From the NCBI RefSeq assembly GCF_001514495.1, contig NZ_BCNM01000028.1:17663-81662 (forward strand): a DNA stretch of 64,000 nt, in the 5' to 3' direction. Below, piece after piece: positions 47,812 to 57,519 of the stretch. This DNA is from Paenibacillus pabuli NBRC 13638. Lineage in GTDB: Bacteria; Bacillota; Bacilli; Paenibacillales; Paenibacillaceae. The notes under the pieces are model-generated. The model had not been told where the DNA came from. It saw only the letters and a list, made by a program, of their open reading frames with translations, and did not search any database. The position numbers and the translations under genes were made by a program. Position 1 is the stretch's first letter, and every line of letters starts with the position of its first letter.

Positions 47812-50241
47812 ATGAACGGAAATAGAGAAAAATTAGTTATTATTGGTAACGGTATGGCTGGCATCAGTACAGTTGAACAAATTTTAAAATTGAGCTCACG
47901 GTTCGACATTAGGGTCTTTGGAACGGAGCCCTATCCCAATTACAACCGAATTATGCTGTCCTATGTGCTGGAAGGCAGTAAAACAATTGATGATATTGTT
48001 CTCAATGATCTGCATTGGTATGAGGATTATGGGATTACCCTCCATACGAGTACAACCGTAACACGAATTGATTCCGAGACCCATGAAGTCGTTACTGCGG
48101 AAGGCGAACGCTTTGCTTACGACAAAATCATCATCGCAACAGGCTCCAGCTCCTTCATTCTTCCTGTACCCGGTCATGACAAACAAGGTGTTGTTGGGTT
48201 CAGGGATATAGCTGATTGCAACCTCATGCTGGAAGCAGCCAAACAATACAAAAAGGCGGCTGTCATTGGGGGCGGGCTTCTCGGCCTTGAGGCTGCCAAA
48301 GGATTGGTACAACTCGGCATGGAAGTCACAGTCGTACATCTGATGGAGGATTTGATGGAACGCCAGCTTGATCCGCAGGCGTCTGCAATGTTAAAAGCCG
48401 AACTTGAACGTCAGGGCATCCGGTTCAAGATGGGTGCACAAACCGCAGAGCTGCTCGGTGGCGAACGGGTAGAAGGGATTCGTTTTGCAGACGATTCCGT
48501 GCTGAACACTGATTTTGTTGTTATGGCTGTAGGCATTAAGCCCAATACGGCTGTAGCTCGTGAAAGCGGCATCGAAGTTAACCGGGGCATTGTGGTGAAT
48601 GACTATATGCAAACATCAATGGATAAAGTGTATTCCGTCGGGGAATGTACGGAACATCGCGGCGTATGTTACGGCCTCGTTGCCCCACTATTCGAACAGG
48701 GCATGATTCTGGCCAAACATATATGCGGCGTGGAAACTGCTCCATATGAAGGTTCTGTTGTATCCACCAAATTGAAAATATCGGGTGTGGATGTCTTCTC
48801 AACCGGTGAATTTATCGACACTCCTGAACATACGGTCATTTCGCATAAAGACGACTGGAAACGCACGTACAAAAAAATTCTGCTTCGGGATAACATCATG
48901 GTTGGCGCTGTGCTCTTTGGTGACATTACAGATTCTGCAGAATTACAGAAATTGATCAAACAACAGACCGAAATGACAGATGAACTGTATGCTTCATTGA
49001 TGGGTACAGGCTGTGGCGGACATAAAAAAACGGCCTCCGTTGAAACGATGGCGGAAGACGAAATTGTCTGTGGATGTAACGGGGTAACCAAAGGAACCCT
49101 TGTCGATGCCATTACAAATCAGGGATTAACGAGCGTAGACGAAATTAAAGCCTGTACGGGTGCAACCCGCTCCTGTGGCGGTTGTAAACCGGTTGTTGAA
49201 CAAATTTTGCAATATGTGCTTGGAGACAGCTTCACCACAGGGGCCAAACAGGGAATCTGCGGCTGCACCTCCCTCAGCCGGGATGAGATTGTAGCGGAGA
49301 TTAGACAAAAAGGATTGCAAACGACCAAAGAGGTTATGCATGTGCTCGGATGGAACCAGCCCGAAGGATGTTCCAAATGCCGCCCGGCTATTAACTATTA
49401 TCTTGGCATGATTGCACCGGATACCCATGTGGATGAAAAGGAATCCCGTTTTGTCAACGAACGCATGAACGCCAATATTCAGAAAGACGGTACGTATACC
49501 GTTGTACCGCGTATGTACGGCGGGGTCACAACTCCGGAAGACTTGAAACGCATTGCTGACATTTCGGTCAAATACGATGTAAAAGCTGTCAAAGTGACAG
49601 GGGGGCAGCGTCTGGACCTGATTGGAGTCAAAAAAGAAGATCTGCCCAAGGTCTGGGCTGAGTTGGATATGCCCTCAGGTTATGCATACGCCAAATCGCT
49701 GCGCACGGTCAAAACATGCGTCGGCTCACAATTTTGCCGCTTCGGTACGCAGGATTCCATGGCGATGGGCGCTCTGCTGGAGCGCAAGTTCGAACGGCTG
49801 GATCTGCCGGCCAAATTCAAATATGCTGTGAACGGTTGCCCGCGCAACTGTGCGGAGTCGTGTACGAAAGATATCGGTATCGTGGGCAACGACGGCGGCT
49901 GGGAAATCTTTATTGGCGGTAATGGTGGCATCAAGGCCAGACTGGCGGACTCCCTGTGCAAGGTGAAGACCGATGAAGAATTAGTTGAGCTTTGCGGAGC
50001 GATCATGCAGCATTATCGGGAGACAGCCAATTACCTGGAGCGGACTTCCGAATGGGTGGAACGTCTGGGTCTGGAGCAGATTCGTTCGGTTGTTGTTGAT
50101 GATGTCAAAGAACGCAAAGCGCTTATGGAACGAATCGAATTCGCGCTTGGGCAAGTGGAAGACCCTTGGAAAAAAGCACTGCGTAACGAGGAAGGCCAGA
50201 ACAAACTATTCCATGGTATAGAAGTGTCAGCTCGACCATAG
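47812..50241 (+). CDS. nirB: NAD(P)H-dependent nitrite reductase, large subunit
   Basis: Cytoplasmic siroheme enzyme reducing nitrite to ammonia; 809 residues. Domains in order: FAD/NAD pyridine nucleotide-disulphide oxidoreductase (about 1-290, IIGNGMAGISTVEQI and AVIGGGLLGLEAAKGL), rubredoxin-like/central domain, two BFD-like [2Fe-2S] segments with Cys motifs (IVCGCNGVTKG...CGGCKP and ICGCTSLSRD...CSKCRP), and the sulphite-reductase hemoprotein part with four Cys (TCVGSQFCRFG, NGCPRNCAESC) that bind siroheme and a [4Fe-4S] cluster. It has AAGGAGG upstream and is the first gene of the nir operon. Confidence 0.98.
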   Translation: MNGNREKLVIIGNGMAGISTVEQILKLSSRFDIRVFGTEPYPNYNRIMLSYVLEGSKTIDDIVLNDLHWYEDYGITLHTSTTVTRIDSETHEVVTAEGERFAYDKIIIATGSSSFILPVPGHDKQGVVGFRDIADCNLMLEAAKQYKKAAVIGGGLLGLEAAKGLVQLGMEVTVVHLMEDLMERQLDPQASAMLKAELERQGIRFKMGAQTAELLGGERVEGIRFADDSVLNTDFVVMAVGIKPNTAVARESGIEVNRGIVVNDYMQTSMDKVYSVGECTEHRGVCYGLVAPLFEQGMILAKHICGVETAPYEGSVVSTKLKISGVDVFSTGEFIDTPEHTVISHKDDWKRTYKKILLRDNIMVGAVLFGDITDSAELQKLIKQQTEMTDELYASLMGTGCGGHKKTASVETMAEDEIVCGCNGVTKGTLVDAITNQGLTSVDEIKACTGATRSCGGCKPVVEQILQYVLGDSFTTGAKQGICGCTSLSRDEIVAEIRQKGLQTTKEVMHVLGWNQPEGCSKCRPAINYYLGMIAPDTHVDEKESRFVNERMNANIQKDGTYTVVPRMYGGVTTPEDLKRIADISVKYDVKAVKVTGGQRLDLIGVKKEDLPKVWAELDMPSGYAYAKSLRTVKTCVGSQFCRFGTQDSMAMGALLERKFERLDLPAKFKYAVNGCPRNCAESCTKDIGIVGNDGGWEIFIGGNGGIKARLADSLCKVKTDEELVELCGAIMQHYRETANYLERTSEWVERLGLEQIRSVVVDDVKERKALMERIEFALGQVEDPWKKALRNEEGQNKLFHGIEVSARP

Positions 50242-50313
50242 TCCGCACTCTCGGCCACTATGATATATCTTTATTGATTCTGTAGCTATTTTGAAAATGA
50301 AGGAGATGTTCAT

Positions 50314-50640
50314 ATGACAACACAGCAATCTGCCATCTACTATCCTGCCGGAGAGATCGAAGAATTCCTGCCGCGGATTGGCAGAGTGGTTGAGATTAAA
50401 GACCACGAACTGGCTGTATTTCGCACTTCGGACGGCAGCATCTTTGCCGCAGAAAATCGTAATCCTCACCCCAAAGGTGGGCCGCTGGCGGAAGGTATCG
50501 TCTCTGGACATTACCTATACGATCCACTATATGATTGGAAAATCGATCTGAACACAGGTCTTGTGCAGGCCCCCGATCAGGGCCAAGTGCAGATGTATCC
50601 CGTGAAAATCGAGAACGGGCAGGTCTGGATCGCTATATAG
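50314..50640 (+). CDS. nirD: Nitrite reductase small subunit, Rieske-like fold
   Basis: A 108-residue protein of the NirD family, partner of NirB. The fold resembles a Rieske protein, but the usual Cys-x-His and Cys-x-x-His ligands are replaced: the first pair reads NPH and the second DPLYDW, leaving one His. It is therefore unlikely to bind a [2Fe-2S] cluster. Family members without ligands exist. AAGGAG precedes the ATG. The gene is 72 nt downstream of nirB and co-transcribed. Confidence 0.92.
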   Translation: MTTQQSAIYYPAGEIEEFLPRIGRVVEIKDHELAVFRTSDGSIFAAENRNPHPKGGPLAEGIVSGHYLYDPLYDWKIDLNTGLVQAPDQGQVQMYPVKIENGQVWIAI

Positions 50641-50695
50641 CTGCTTATACATTTTCACTGGCAACGATAGATGTACCCTAATGGAGGAAGTCGTG

Positions 50696-51478
50696 ATGTA
50701 TACAACAAATGTTGAAGGCATTATTGAAGCTGCGGTTAAAAAACGGGATCAAATGAACGCAAGCCTGCCGCGTTACATGGTAGCGGCACTGATGGCTGGC
50801 GCTTATGTAGGCCTCGGTATCATTCTGATATTTAGCATCGGTGCTCCACTTCTGGCGGCTAAGTCACCGCTACAGATGATGTTGATGGGGATGTCCTTTG
50901 GACTCGCCCTCACACTGGTTATCTTTGCGGGATCAGAACTGTTCACAGGTAATAACATGTTTTTCACCATGAGCACGCTGGCGGGCCGGACGACCGTTCG
51001 AGATACGCTCAAAAACTGGGGACTTGTCTTCCTCGGCAATCTGATTGGTGCTGTTCTGCTCAGTCTGCTCATTGTAGGCAGCGGTCTCTTCAAGACGGCG
51101 ACACCGGAGCATCTGCTGTTTGCCGTTTCTGCCAAAAAGATGGCCGCGCCCGTTAGCGAATTGTTCTTCCGTGGCATTCTCTGTAACTGGCTGGTCTGTC
51201 TGGCGATCTGGATGGCAGCCCGCTCGAAAGAGGATATTGCCAAGCTCGTCCTCATCTGGTGGTGTCTGTACGCCTTTATCGCGAGCGGCTATGAACACAG
51301 TGTCGCCAATATGACCTTGTTATCCTTGTCCTGGCTGTTGCCAAACCACCCGGATTCGATTACTCTGACAGGCTGGATGCATAATATGATTCCGGTCACG
51401 CTTGGTAATATTATCGGTGGTGCTCTATTTGTCGGGGTGGCCTACTGGTTTGTTTCACCTGTGAGAAAAAAAGGCTGA
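50696..51478 (+). CDS. nirC: Formate/nitrite transporter family protein
   Basis: A 260-residue FNT-family channel with six transmembrane segments (starting YMVAALMAGAYVGLGIILIFSIG and ending NIIGGALFVGVAYWF) and family motifs such as FAGSELFTGNNMFF, GNLIGAVL and GYEHSVANMTLL. Encoded with nirBD, it most likely moves nitrite. The start is ATG 50696 with GGAGG 8 nt upstream; an ATG at 50681 overlaps this ribosome binding site. Ends the operon, followed by a terminator. Confidence 0.94.
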   Translation: MYTTNVEGIIEAAVKKRDQMNASLPRYMVAALMAGAYVGLGIILIFSIGAPLLAAKSPLQMMLMGMSFGLALTLVIFAGSELFTGNNMFFTMSTLAGRTTVRDTLKNWGLVFLGNLIGAVLLSLLIVGSGLFKTATPEHLLFAVSAKKMAAPVSELFFRGILCNWLVCLAIWMAARSKEDIAKLVLIWWCLYAFIASGYEHSVANMTLLSLSWLLPNHPDSITLTGWMHNMIPVTLGNIIGGALFVGVAYWFVSPVRKKG

Positions 51479-51576
51479 ATTGCCAATGATGTAATTCACT
51501 TTCGTTAAGAACTTTATTGCAGAAGTTCAGGAGTATACAACAGTTTAGTCTCCGAGCCATCTGCATTATATCTGTA

Positions 51577-51626
51577 CACCACCATTCTTCCTTCGACTTA
51601 TCTATAGAAGGACATGGTGGTTTTTT
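51577..51626 (+). terminator. Terminator of the nirBDC operon
   Basis: CACCACCAT-TCTTCCTTC pairs with GAAGG-A-CATGGTGG, followed by TTTTTT. It lies about 100 nt after nirC. Confidence 0.85.
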
Positions 51627-51734
51627 CTGTCCAGCCAATTTTACCTTTCATGTATACATCGTTAATCCACGGTTAATATAACTGGAGTATAGTCGGTTCA
51701 TACCACCAAACAAACTAACAAAGGATGATCGCTG

Positions 51735-52364
51735 TTGGGAATTCACACGTACTTTAGGTCGCTGAATGATCTTGAACGCATTATTCGCACCCCTGGAAAA
51801 TTCAAGTTTGAGGAGCACTGCGTCTCCGCCCACTCCTGGAAAGTGGTGCAATACGCCAAAAGCCTGGCCGACATTGAGGAAATGAACGGGGTTACCATTG
51901 ATTGGAAGAAGCTCTACGAAATCACCAGCAGTCATGATTATGGCGAAATATTCATCGGCGATATCAAGACACCCGTCAAACATCATTCACTTGAGCTGCG
52001 CTCCATGCTGCAACAGGTGGAAGAAGGCATGGTTGAACATTTTATCAATGAAAATATCCCCGAAGAATTCAAGGACATTTTCCGCAGACAACTGCGTGAA
52101 GGCAAAGACAACTCCGTCGAAGGACTTATTCTGGAAGTAGCTGACAAAATGGATCAGGTCTACGAAGCCTTTGCTGAATTACAGCGAGGTAATACGGAGA
52201 AGGAATTTATCGTCATGTACCGTTATGCGCTCATCAAAATTAAAAATATTGACCTCCACTGTGTACATTATTTCCTTGAGCACATCCTCCCTGACATGAT
52301 CGAAGAAGGCATTCGCTCCCCGTTTGATATCCGCAAAATAACCGAAGAGGCATTGTCCCAATAA
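51735..52364 (+). CDS. HD-domain protein, YfbR-like
   Basis: A 209-residue HD superfamily protein. The likely metal site uses H in CVSAHSWKVVQYA, HD in TSSHDYGEIFIGD and a later D in LEVADKMDQVYEA. It resembles YfbR-type 5'-deoxynucleotidases (HD_2/HD_3), which dephosphorylate deoxynucleoside monophosphates, but the substrate is inferred. The start is TTG 51735 with AAAGGA upstream; the frame is otherwise open without an ATG nearby. It is a single gene on the plus strand, and its stop codon directly abuts the last base of the opposing response-regulator gene at 52365. Confidence 0.82.
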   Translation: MGIHTYFRSLNDLERIIRTPGKFKFEEHCVSAHSWKVVQYAKSLADIEEMNGVTIDWKKLYEITSSHDYGEIFIGDIKTPVKHHSLELRSMLQQVEEGMVEHFINENIPEEFKDIFRRQLREGKDNSVEGLILEVADKMDQVYEAFAELQRGNTEKEFIVMYRYALIKIKNIDLHCVHYFLEHILPDMIEEGIRSPFDIRKITEEALSQ

Positions 52365-53174
52365 TCAGCCCAAGCCATCTTGGTCCTCATGATCCAGGGA
52401 CAGGGCTTTTTTTCGTTGTTGTGACTGCTGACGATATTCACTTGGATACAGGCCTGTTTTGTTTTTGAAAATACGACTGAAATAATGAGAATCGCTGTAC
52501 CCGACCGCTTTGCCTACAATTTTGATATCCATATCCTCGCGAGTCACGAGCATGCGCTTCGCTTCATTGATTCGAAGTCCCGTCATGTATTTGAGCGGGG
52601 TTTCACCCGTCACTTTTTTGAAACACTTTCCCAGATAGTCCACACTGAAGTGCATCTGTCCAGCCATATCCTGTAACGTGATTTCATGCATATAGTTCTG
52701 TTTCAGATACCGTTTGACAGCCTCTGCAATATCCTCCGGCTTCACCTGTTCGTCCAGCACTGCACGGACATGAGCCAGCGAATCTTCTGCACTGCCGAGC
52801 CTTAATTCCATCGCGTCCAGCAGCGTCCGAAGCTGTTCCTTTGTAAGTGGTTTGAGCAGATAATCCTCTACGTTATACCGGATTGCCTGACGAGCATATT
52901 CAAATTCGTGGTGACCGCTCAGGATCACAATCTTGACATGGGGATAGGCAAAATACAGATGCTTCGCCAGTTCCAGTCCATTCATGACCGGCATCTGAAT
53001 ATCGGTAACGACCAGATCAGGTACCATGTGCTCCATCAGCTGTAATGCTTCCTCTCCATTCCTCGCTTCACCAACCACCTCGAAACGTGTACTGAGTTCA
53101 CTGAATTTACGTGATACATTGCGGCGTATCAATGCCTCGTCCTCGACAATAATGGTTCTATATGTCATCGTCAT
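52365..53174 (-). CDS. YesN-type response regulator (AraC output domain)
   Basis: A 269-residue response regulator. The receiver domain (about residues 5-120) has the phosphoacceptor Asp58 in LVVTDIQMP, the acidic pair VEDE and Lys in LLKPLTKEQL. The C-terminal AraC-type double helix-turn-helix (about 155-260) includes DYLGKCFKKVTGETPLKYM and YFSRIFKNKTGLYPSEYR. It is co-encoded with the histidine kinase (17-nt overlap) and lies opposite to a carbohydrate ABC transporter, the usual target of YesMN systems. Confidence 0.95.
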   Translation of the reverse strand: MTMTYRTIIVEDEALIRRNVSRKFSELSTRFEVVGEARNGEEALQLMEHMVPDLVVTDIQMPVMNGLELAKHLYFAYPHVKIVILSGHHEFEYARQAIRYNVEDYLLKPLTKEQLRTLLDAMELRLGSAEDSLAHVRAVLDEQVKPEDIAEAVKRYLKQNYMHEITLQDMAGQMHFSVDYLGKCFKKVTGETPLKYMTGLRINEAKRMLVTREDMDIKIVGKAVGYSDSHYFSRIFKNKTGLYPSEYRQQSQQRKKALSLDHEDQDGLG

Positions 53175-55059
53175 GGATTAAACGGTGCTCCTTTCGAATG
53201 GAACCTCCAATGGTAATGCTCACTCCACCAGAAAGCTTGTTTACAATATGAATACGAGCTGCGGGGCCATACCATAACTTCAGTCTGATCCAAATGTTCC
53301 GGAGGCCCATCCCACCCATCTCCAGCTCAGGCATGCGCTCCCATTCCTGTGATTTCTCCATGTATTGCTGTATGGCGGTAAGCGCCTCGGGTTCCATACC
53401 AGGTCCGTTATCTTCTACTGTTATTTGCCATGTCTTTGCTATCGTATCCAGTTCTCCAATGATGAGCAACCTCCAGGGTGGGGTATCTCCGAGACCATAT
53501 TTCATGACATTTTCCAATAGTGGCTGAATCAGCAGCATCGGGACCTGAATGTCTTTCATTGCGTCAGGGATATGAAATTCGTAGATCAGATCATCTTCAA
53601 ACCGGATTTTCATACACTCCAAATATCGTTCGCAATACTCGATTTCTTTGGATAACAGGACACCGTTTTTGTTCGGGGCCGAGATATAACGCAGCATGGA
53701 AGCAATATGACCACAGAACGCAACAATCTGTTCATTCATGCCCTCTTCCGCCATAATACTGATGTTCGTAATGTTGTTATACAGAAAGTGAGGATTCATC
53801 TGGGACTGCAAGGCCAGCAATCTGGCATCCGTCTCCTGCGATTTGATGGCCAGCATATCCTGGAAAGACTGTACAAGCTGTTGATTCAGTTGGATAAATG
53901 TATCATTCAGTTCGTCCATCTCGCGAATGGAACCCGAACGATCCAGCTTGAACAACTGACCCGAGTCCTCACCGGTGGTTAGATCGTGCACACCCGTTTT
54001 CTGAATAATACGCTGCAAACGATGGAGCGGCAAAGTAACACGCTTCGAGATCAGGTAGGAGAGGAGCAGAATAAGCATCAATGTACCCAGGGTAGCCCCC
54101 ATAAACAGAAGAGCCATACGATTCAGATTCGCAAAAAGGGACTGCTTAGACTGCATAACAACAACGGTCCATCCTGTCTCCTGTGAGGTGGTGTATGTCA
54201 TCATCTGCTTCGAATTCCCATACGGATCAGCTATCTCCTGCATCGTTCCTGATGCATTTTCATCATTTTGAATTCTCTCTACAACGGAGGCACTGTTTGC
54301 TGTCAACTCTCGTTCATCAGAAGCAAAAGGATATAATAGCGTATCTTGTTCGTCCATCACATAAATGCGGAGATCATTGTTACCAGCCTGTACTTCATTC
54401 ACATGCTGGAACAAGGTACCTGCATCCTGCAGAATCTCAACCACGCCCTGACTGACGTAATTCCCGTCTTTGTATACGCGCGTAAGGGCGATATACGGAT
54501 TCCCGGACTTCCCCTGCCCTGTAGGCATAGGCAGACTTCCCCCATCCAACAGCTGGATGACCCGCCAGCCGCTCCTCTTCCACGTTTCCTCGTACCATGG
54601 TCGTTGCGTGAGGTCTACCGCCATTTGACCATTAAAAGCCCCTGCCCCCAGCATTTTTCCATTCACATCATAGATATTTGCCTGTTTTGCTGTGTTGGAG
54701 CTGCTAATAATCGCCAGAATGACATCAATCAGTGTCGTTGTATCCTTGTAAAATGCCGGATCACTCCCCAGTGTCTGTTCATTGTCCTCCGCTGGAGACA
54801 AATAATGACTGAAATGTTCTTTCACCAGATTGGAATACACAATGTTCATGGAGAAATTGTTCATTTTGACAACCTCTTGATCCAGATTGCCTACAATCGA
54901 TACCCCCAGTTGCTTCTGCTGCTCTTCACTACGATTACGGATATCGCTTGCGAGAAAAACATACAGGAGGCCTGCCACAATGAGCGAAAAGATAATAAAC
55001 ACCGCAGAGTAATAGGCAAACAGACTTTGCTGAAGCGTTCTAAAGCGGTAACGAACCAT
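53158..55059 (-). CDS. YesM-type sensor histidine kinase
   Basis: A 633-residue membrane kinase: an N-terminal transmembrane helix (AVFIIFSLIVAGLLYVFLA), a large external sensor region (about 45-310, probably dCache-like), a second helix (LLFMGATLGTLMLILLLSYLI), a HAMP segment, and a His_kinase domain with ALQSQMNPHFLYNNITNIS (phosphoacceptor His) followed by a HATPase_c domain (N box LLENVMKYG, G box VEDNGPGM, GGMGLRNIWIRL). This is the LytS/YesM class. The first ATG with GAGGTG upstream is 55059. Its ligand is presumably a sugar derivative. Confidence 0.94.
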   Translation of the reverse strand: MVRYRFRTLQQSLFAYYSAVFIIFSLIVAGLLYVFLASDIRNRSEEQQKQLGVSIVGNLDQEVVKMNNFSMNIVYSNLVKEHFSHYLSPAEDNEQTLGSDPAFYKDTTTLIDVILAIISSSNTAKQANIYDVNGKMLGAGAFNGQMAVDLTQRPWYEETWKRSGWRVIQLLDGGSLPMPTGQGKSGNPYIALTRVYKDGNYVSQGVVEILQDAGTLFQHVNEVQAGNNDLRIYVMDEQDTLLYPFASDERELTANSASVVERIQNDENASGTMQEIADPYGNSKQMMTYTTSQETGWTVVVMQSKQSLFANLNRMALLFMGATLGTLMLILLLSYLISKRVTLPLHRLQRIIQKTGVHDLTTGEDSGQLFKLDRSGSIREMDELNDTFIQLNQQLVQSFQDMLAIKSQETDARLLALQSQMNPHFLYNNITNISIMAEEGMNEQIVAFCGHIASMLRYISAPNKNGVLLSKEIEYCERYLECMKIRFEDDLIYEFHIPDAMKDIQVPMLLIQPLLENVMKYGLGDTPPWRLLIIGELDTIAKTWQITVEDNGPGMEPEALTAIQQYMEKSQEWERMPELEMGGMGLRNIWIRLKLWYGPAARIHIVNKLSGGVSITIGGSIRKEHRLIHDDDI

Positions 55060-55172
55060 CGTACACCTCATCCTCTTGACTTAAGTCTATTGCGTCATTC
55101 GAAAATGTCCACTCAACAGAACGCTTTTGTCTATTGAGCACATTCGTCGTTCACAGTAAAGTTATCCACATA

Positions 55173-55186
55173 AGAATACGCTTACA
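55173..55186. promoter_or_regulatory. Possible cre (CcpA) site
   Basis: TGTAAGCGTATTCT on the minus strand against the consensus WTGNAANCGNWNNCA; the final CA is degenerate. It lies 53 nt upstream of the substrate-binding protein start in the divergent region of a carbohydrate locus. Only a weak call. Confidence 0.35.
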
Positions 55187-55238
55187 TTAAGTGTTTCGGC
55201 AAGAGTCAATTATTCTTTCTATTCTGGGAGGTTCAATC

Positions 55239-56540
55239 ATGAGAAAACGATTTCTATTTTCCTTCGCTAGTGTGCTGCTGCTCTCCACCTTGCTGCTTGC
55301 CGGGTGCAGCTCCGGTAAAAGTGCAGACGGGAGTGGCAAGGTAACCCTCACCTTTGGAACAAGCCAGTCGGGCATTCCGCGTACAGGGATCATGCAGACG
55401 ATGGCCAAGGAGTATGAGCAGGAAACCGGCGTCAAAATTGACTTTCAGGTGGTACCCGACGCCCAGTGGCGTGATTTGATCAAGGTGAAGCTCGCCTCCG
55501 GTGAAGCTCCCGATATTTTCAATGTTGACGTGGACCCGCTTAGTATGCCGGCCAACGTAAGGCCGGAAGAAAACGCAATTGATCTGACCCAGGAAGAATT
55601 TACGGGTCGCATGTCCGAAGAGATTTTGCCAACAGTCAGTCATAAGGACAAGGTATATGGCGTTTCTTTTGCACCAACGAAAATCTGGTATGTGTACTAT
55701 AACAAACGTATCTTTGAAGAGCTTGGCATTGAGCCGCCCACTTCATATGCTGAATTCAAGGCGATCAGCCAGAAAATCAAGGACAAGGATATCATCCCTT
55801 TCTATCAGGCACCTGCCAGCGGTTGGTATCAGGTTCTGCCTTTGTTCGAAACCGGACCTAACTATGAGCAGTCTGCGCCGGGAACGTACGAGAAGCTGAA
55901 CAACAATGAGATGAAAGTCGAAGATTTGACGCAGCTCAGAACGGTCATTGAGCAGTTGAAAGAATTTGCGGACCTTGGCTATTTCGGCAAGGATTTCCTA
56001 TCCAATACGGTTGAAGCCGGAATCGAGGCCTTCGGTCAGGAGAAAGCGGCTATGCTGCTGCGAGTTCCAGGTACAGAAAAGGAAGTTTCCGAGGCTTATC
56101 CGGCGATGGCGGACAACATGGGATTCTTCGTGATGCCGTGGGGAGATAATCAGACCATCGGTGTGAACCCCGGTGGTTCAGCAGCCATGTTTGGCAACAA
56201 AAACAGCAAACATCCCGAGGAAGTACTGAAATTCTTCCGCTGGATTACGGAGCATGATCATCTGCAGCGTGTCTTTGATGAAGGTGAAGGCAACCTGACG
56301 ATCTGCTGGCCGGAAATCGAACCGAAGCTGACGCAGGATTATATCGATTATGAGAAGAGTCATGAAAAGGGTACGGTGATGCAGGCAGCCGTGAAGTACA
56401 TTGATCCGCAATGGATGGATATCGGCAAGGATCTTTCCGGCATGTTCGCCGGAGCAATGACCCCCGAGCAAATATTGCAGAATATTGATAAACGCCGGGC
56501 TGAACAAGCCAAAGTGCTGAAGGATGAAGCGTGGCAATAA
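55239..56540 (+). CDS. ABC transporter sugar-binding lipoprotein
   Basis: A 433-residue family 1 extracellular solute-binding lipoprotein. The signal peptide MRKRFLFSFASVLLLSTLLLAG ends with the lipobox LLAGC, Cys23 being the acylated residue. The mature protein starts with a Ser/Gly-rich spacer and shows the VDPLSMP, VYYNKRIFEELGIEPP and PGGSAAMFGNKNSKHPEEVLKF segments typical of carbohydrate-binding proteins. ATG 55239 has GGGAGG upstream. It is followed by two permease genes and no ATPase, so a shared ATPase such as MsmX probably energises uptake. The substrate is likely an oligosaccharide. Confidence 0.93.
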   Translation: MRKRFLFSFASVLLLSTLLLAGCSSGKSADGSGKVTLTFGTSQSGIPRTGIMQTMAKEYEQETGVKIDFQVVPDAQWRDLIKVKLASGEAPDIFNVDVDPLSMPANVRPEENAIDLTQEEFTGRMSEEILPTVSHKDKVYGVSFAPTKIWYVYYNKRIFEELGIEPPTSYAEFKAISQKIKDKDIIPFYQAPASGWYQVLPLFETGPNYEQSAPGTYEKLNNNEMKVEDLTQLRTVIEQLKEFADLGYFGKDFLSNTVEAGIEAFGQEKAAMLLRVPGTEKEVSEAYPAMADNMGFFVMPWGDNQTIGVNPGGSAAMFGNKNSKHPEEVLKFFRWITEHDHLQRVFDEGEGNLTICWPEIEPKLTQDYIDYEKSHEKGTVMQAAVKYIDPQWMDIGKDLSGMFAGAMTPEQILQNIDKRRAEQAKVLKDEAWQ

Positions 56541-56646
56541 CAGCGTATATGCCAGGTAACATGATCAAATAAGGCTGACCAGCGCTACATGCAGTGGGCA
56601 TCGCCCGCGCAATGGATGCTGGCAGGAAGGACAGGTGTTACGGATT

Positions 56647-57519
56647 ATGAATGCGAACAAGATTTACCCCTGGTATTTCTCATCCGGAGCGATTGTACTG
56701 TATCTGCTGTTCATCGTCGCTCCCGCCCTGCTGGGCATCTATTATTCCTTCACCGACTGGAACAGCTACAGCTCCGAGAAGAACTTTGTCGGCCTGGAAC
56801 ATTTCCGCACGATTCTGGCGGGTGATCCAACCTATATACTTTTTATTAAAAATACAGTCCTTTTCACCCTGATCACCTCCATCGCCAAGACGGTTCTGGG
56901 CCTCTTCCTTGCCCTGCTGCTGGTCAGCGGTGTGAAGGCTGCCAATCTGCACCGAATGATCATATTTTCACCCCAAGTCCTTTCGTTCCTGATCGTCGGC
57001 CTGGTCTTCAAAAGTCTGCTCGACCCCAACAACGGCTTCGTCAATGTGACGCTGCGTTCGCTCGGTCTGGACGTGCTGACCCAGAACTGGCTGGGCTCAC
57101 TGACCTGGGCCATGCCATCCATCATGGCGGTGGATACGTGGAAAGGCATGGGGTACATCATGGTGCTGTTCATTGCTGGACTGCTCGCCATTCCCCGTGA
57201 TTATTATGAAGCGGCATCCATTGATGGTGCCGGCTTCGGGCAGAAGCTGTTTCGGATCACCATTCCGATGCTGATGCCTACGATTACGATCGCCACAGTG
57301 CTTAATATCACGTATGGGCTGAGAGTTTTCGATGCCGTATACGTACTGACTAACGGTGGACCCGGCAACGCGACAGATGTGATTAACACAGCGGTATATT
57401 CCTCTTTTGCCAAAGGCTATTGGGGGCTCGGCAGTGCATTATCCACAATTCTGTTTGTCATCATGGCGATCATCTCCTTCTTCATCATCCGCTTGATGAA
57501 CCGAAAGGTGGAATTCTAG
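56647..57519 (+). CDS. Carbohydrate ABC transporter permease (MalF-like)
   Basis: A 290-residue six-helix membrane protein of the CUT1 sugar permease class. The conserved EAA loop is in YYEAASIDGAGFGQKLFRITIPMLMP, which contacts the ATPase. Helices include SSGAIVLYLLFIVAPALLGIYY. The ATG at 56647 is chosen; a GTG at 56635 is also possible. It is separated from the binding-protein gene by 106 nt and followed immediately by the second permease. Confidence 0.93.
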   Translation: MNANKIYPWYFSSGAIVLYLLFIVAPALLGIYYSFTDWNSYSSEKNFVGLEHFRTILAGDPTYILFIKNTVLFTLITSIAKTVLGLFLALLLVSGVKAANLHRMIIFSPQVLSFLIVGLVFKSLLDPNNGFVNVTLRSLGLDVLTQNWLGSLTWAMPSIMAVDTWKGMGYIMVLFIAGLLAIPRDYYEAASIDGAGFGQKLFRITIPMLMPTITIATVLNITYGLRVFDAVYVLTNGGPGNATDVINTAVYSSFAKGYWGLGSALSTILFVIMAIISFFIIRLMNRKVEF

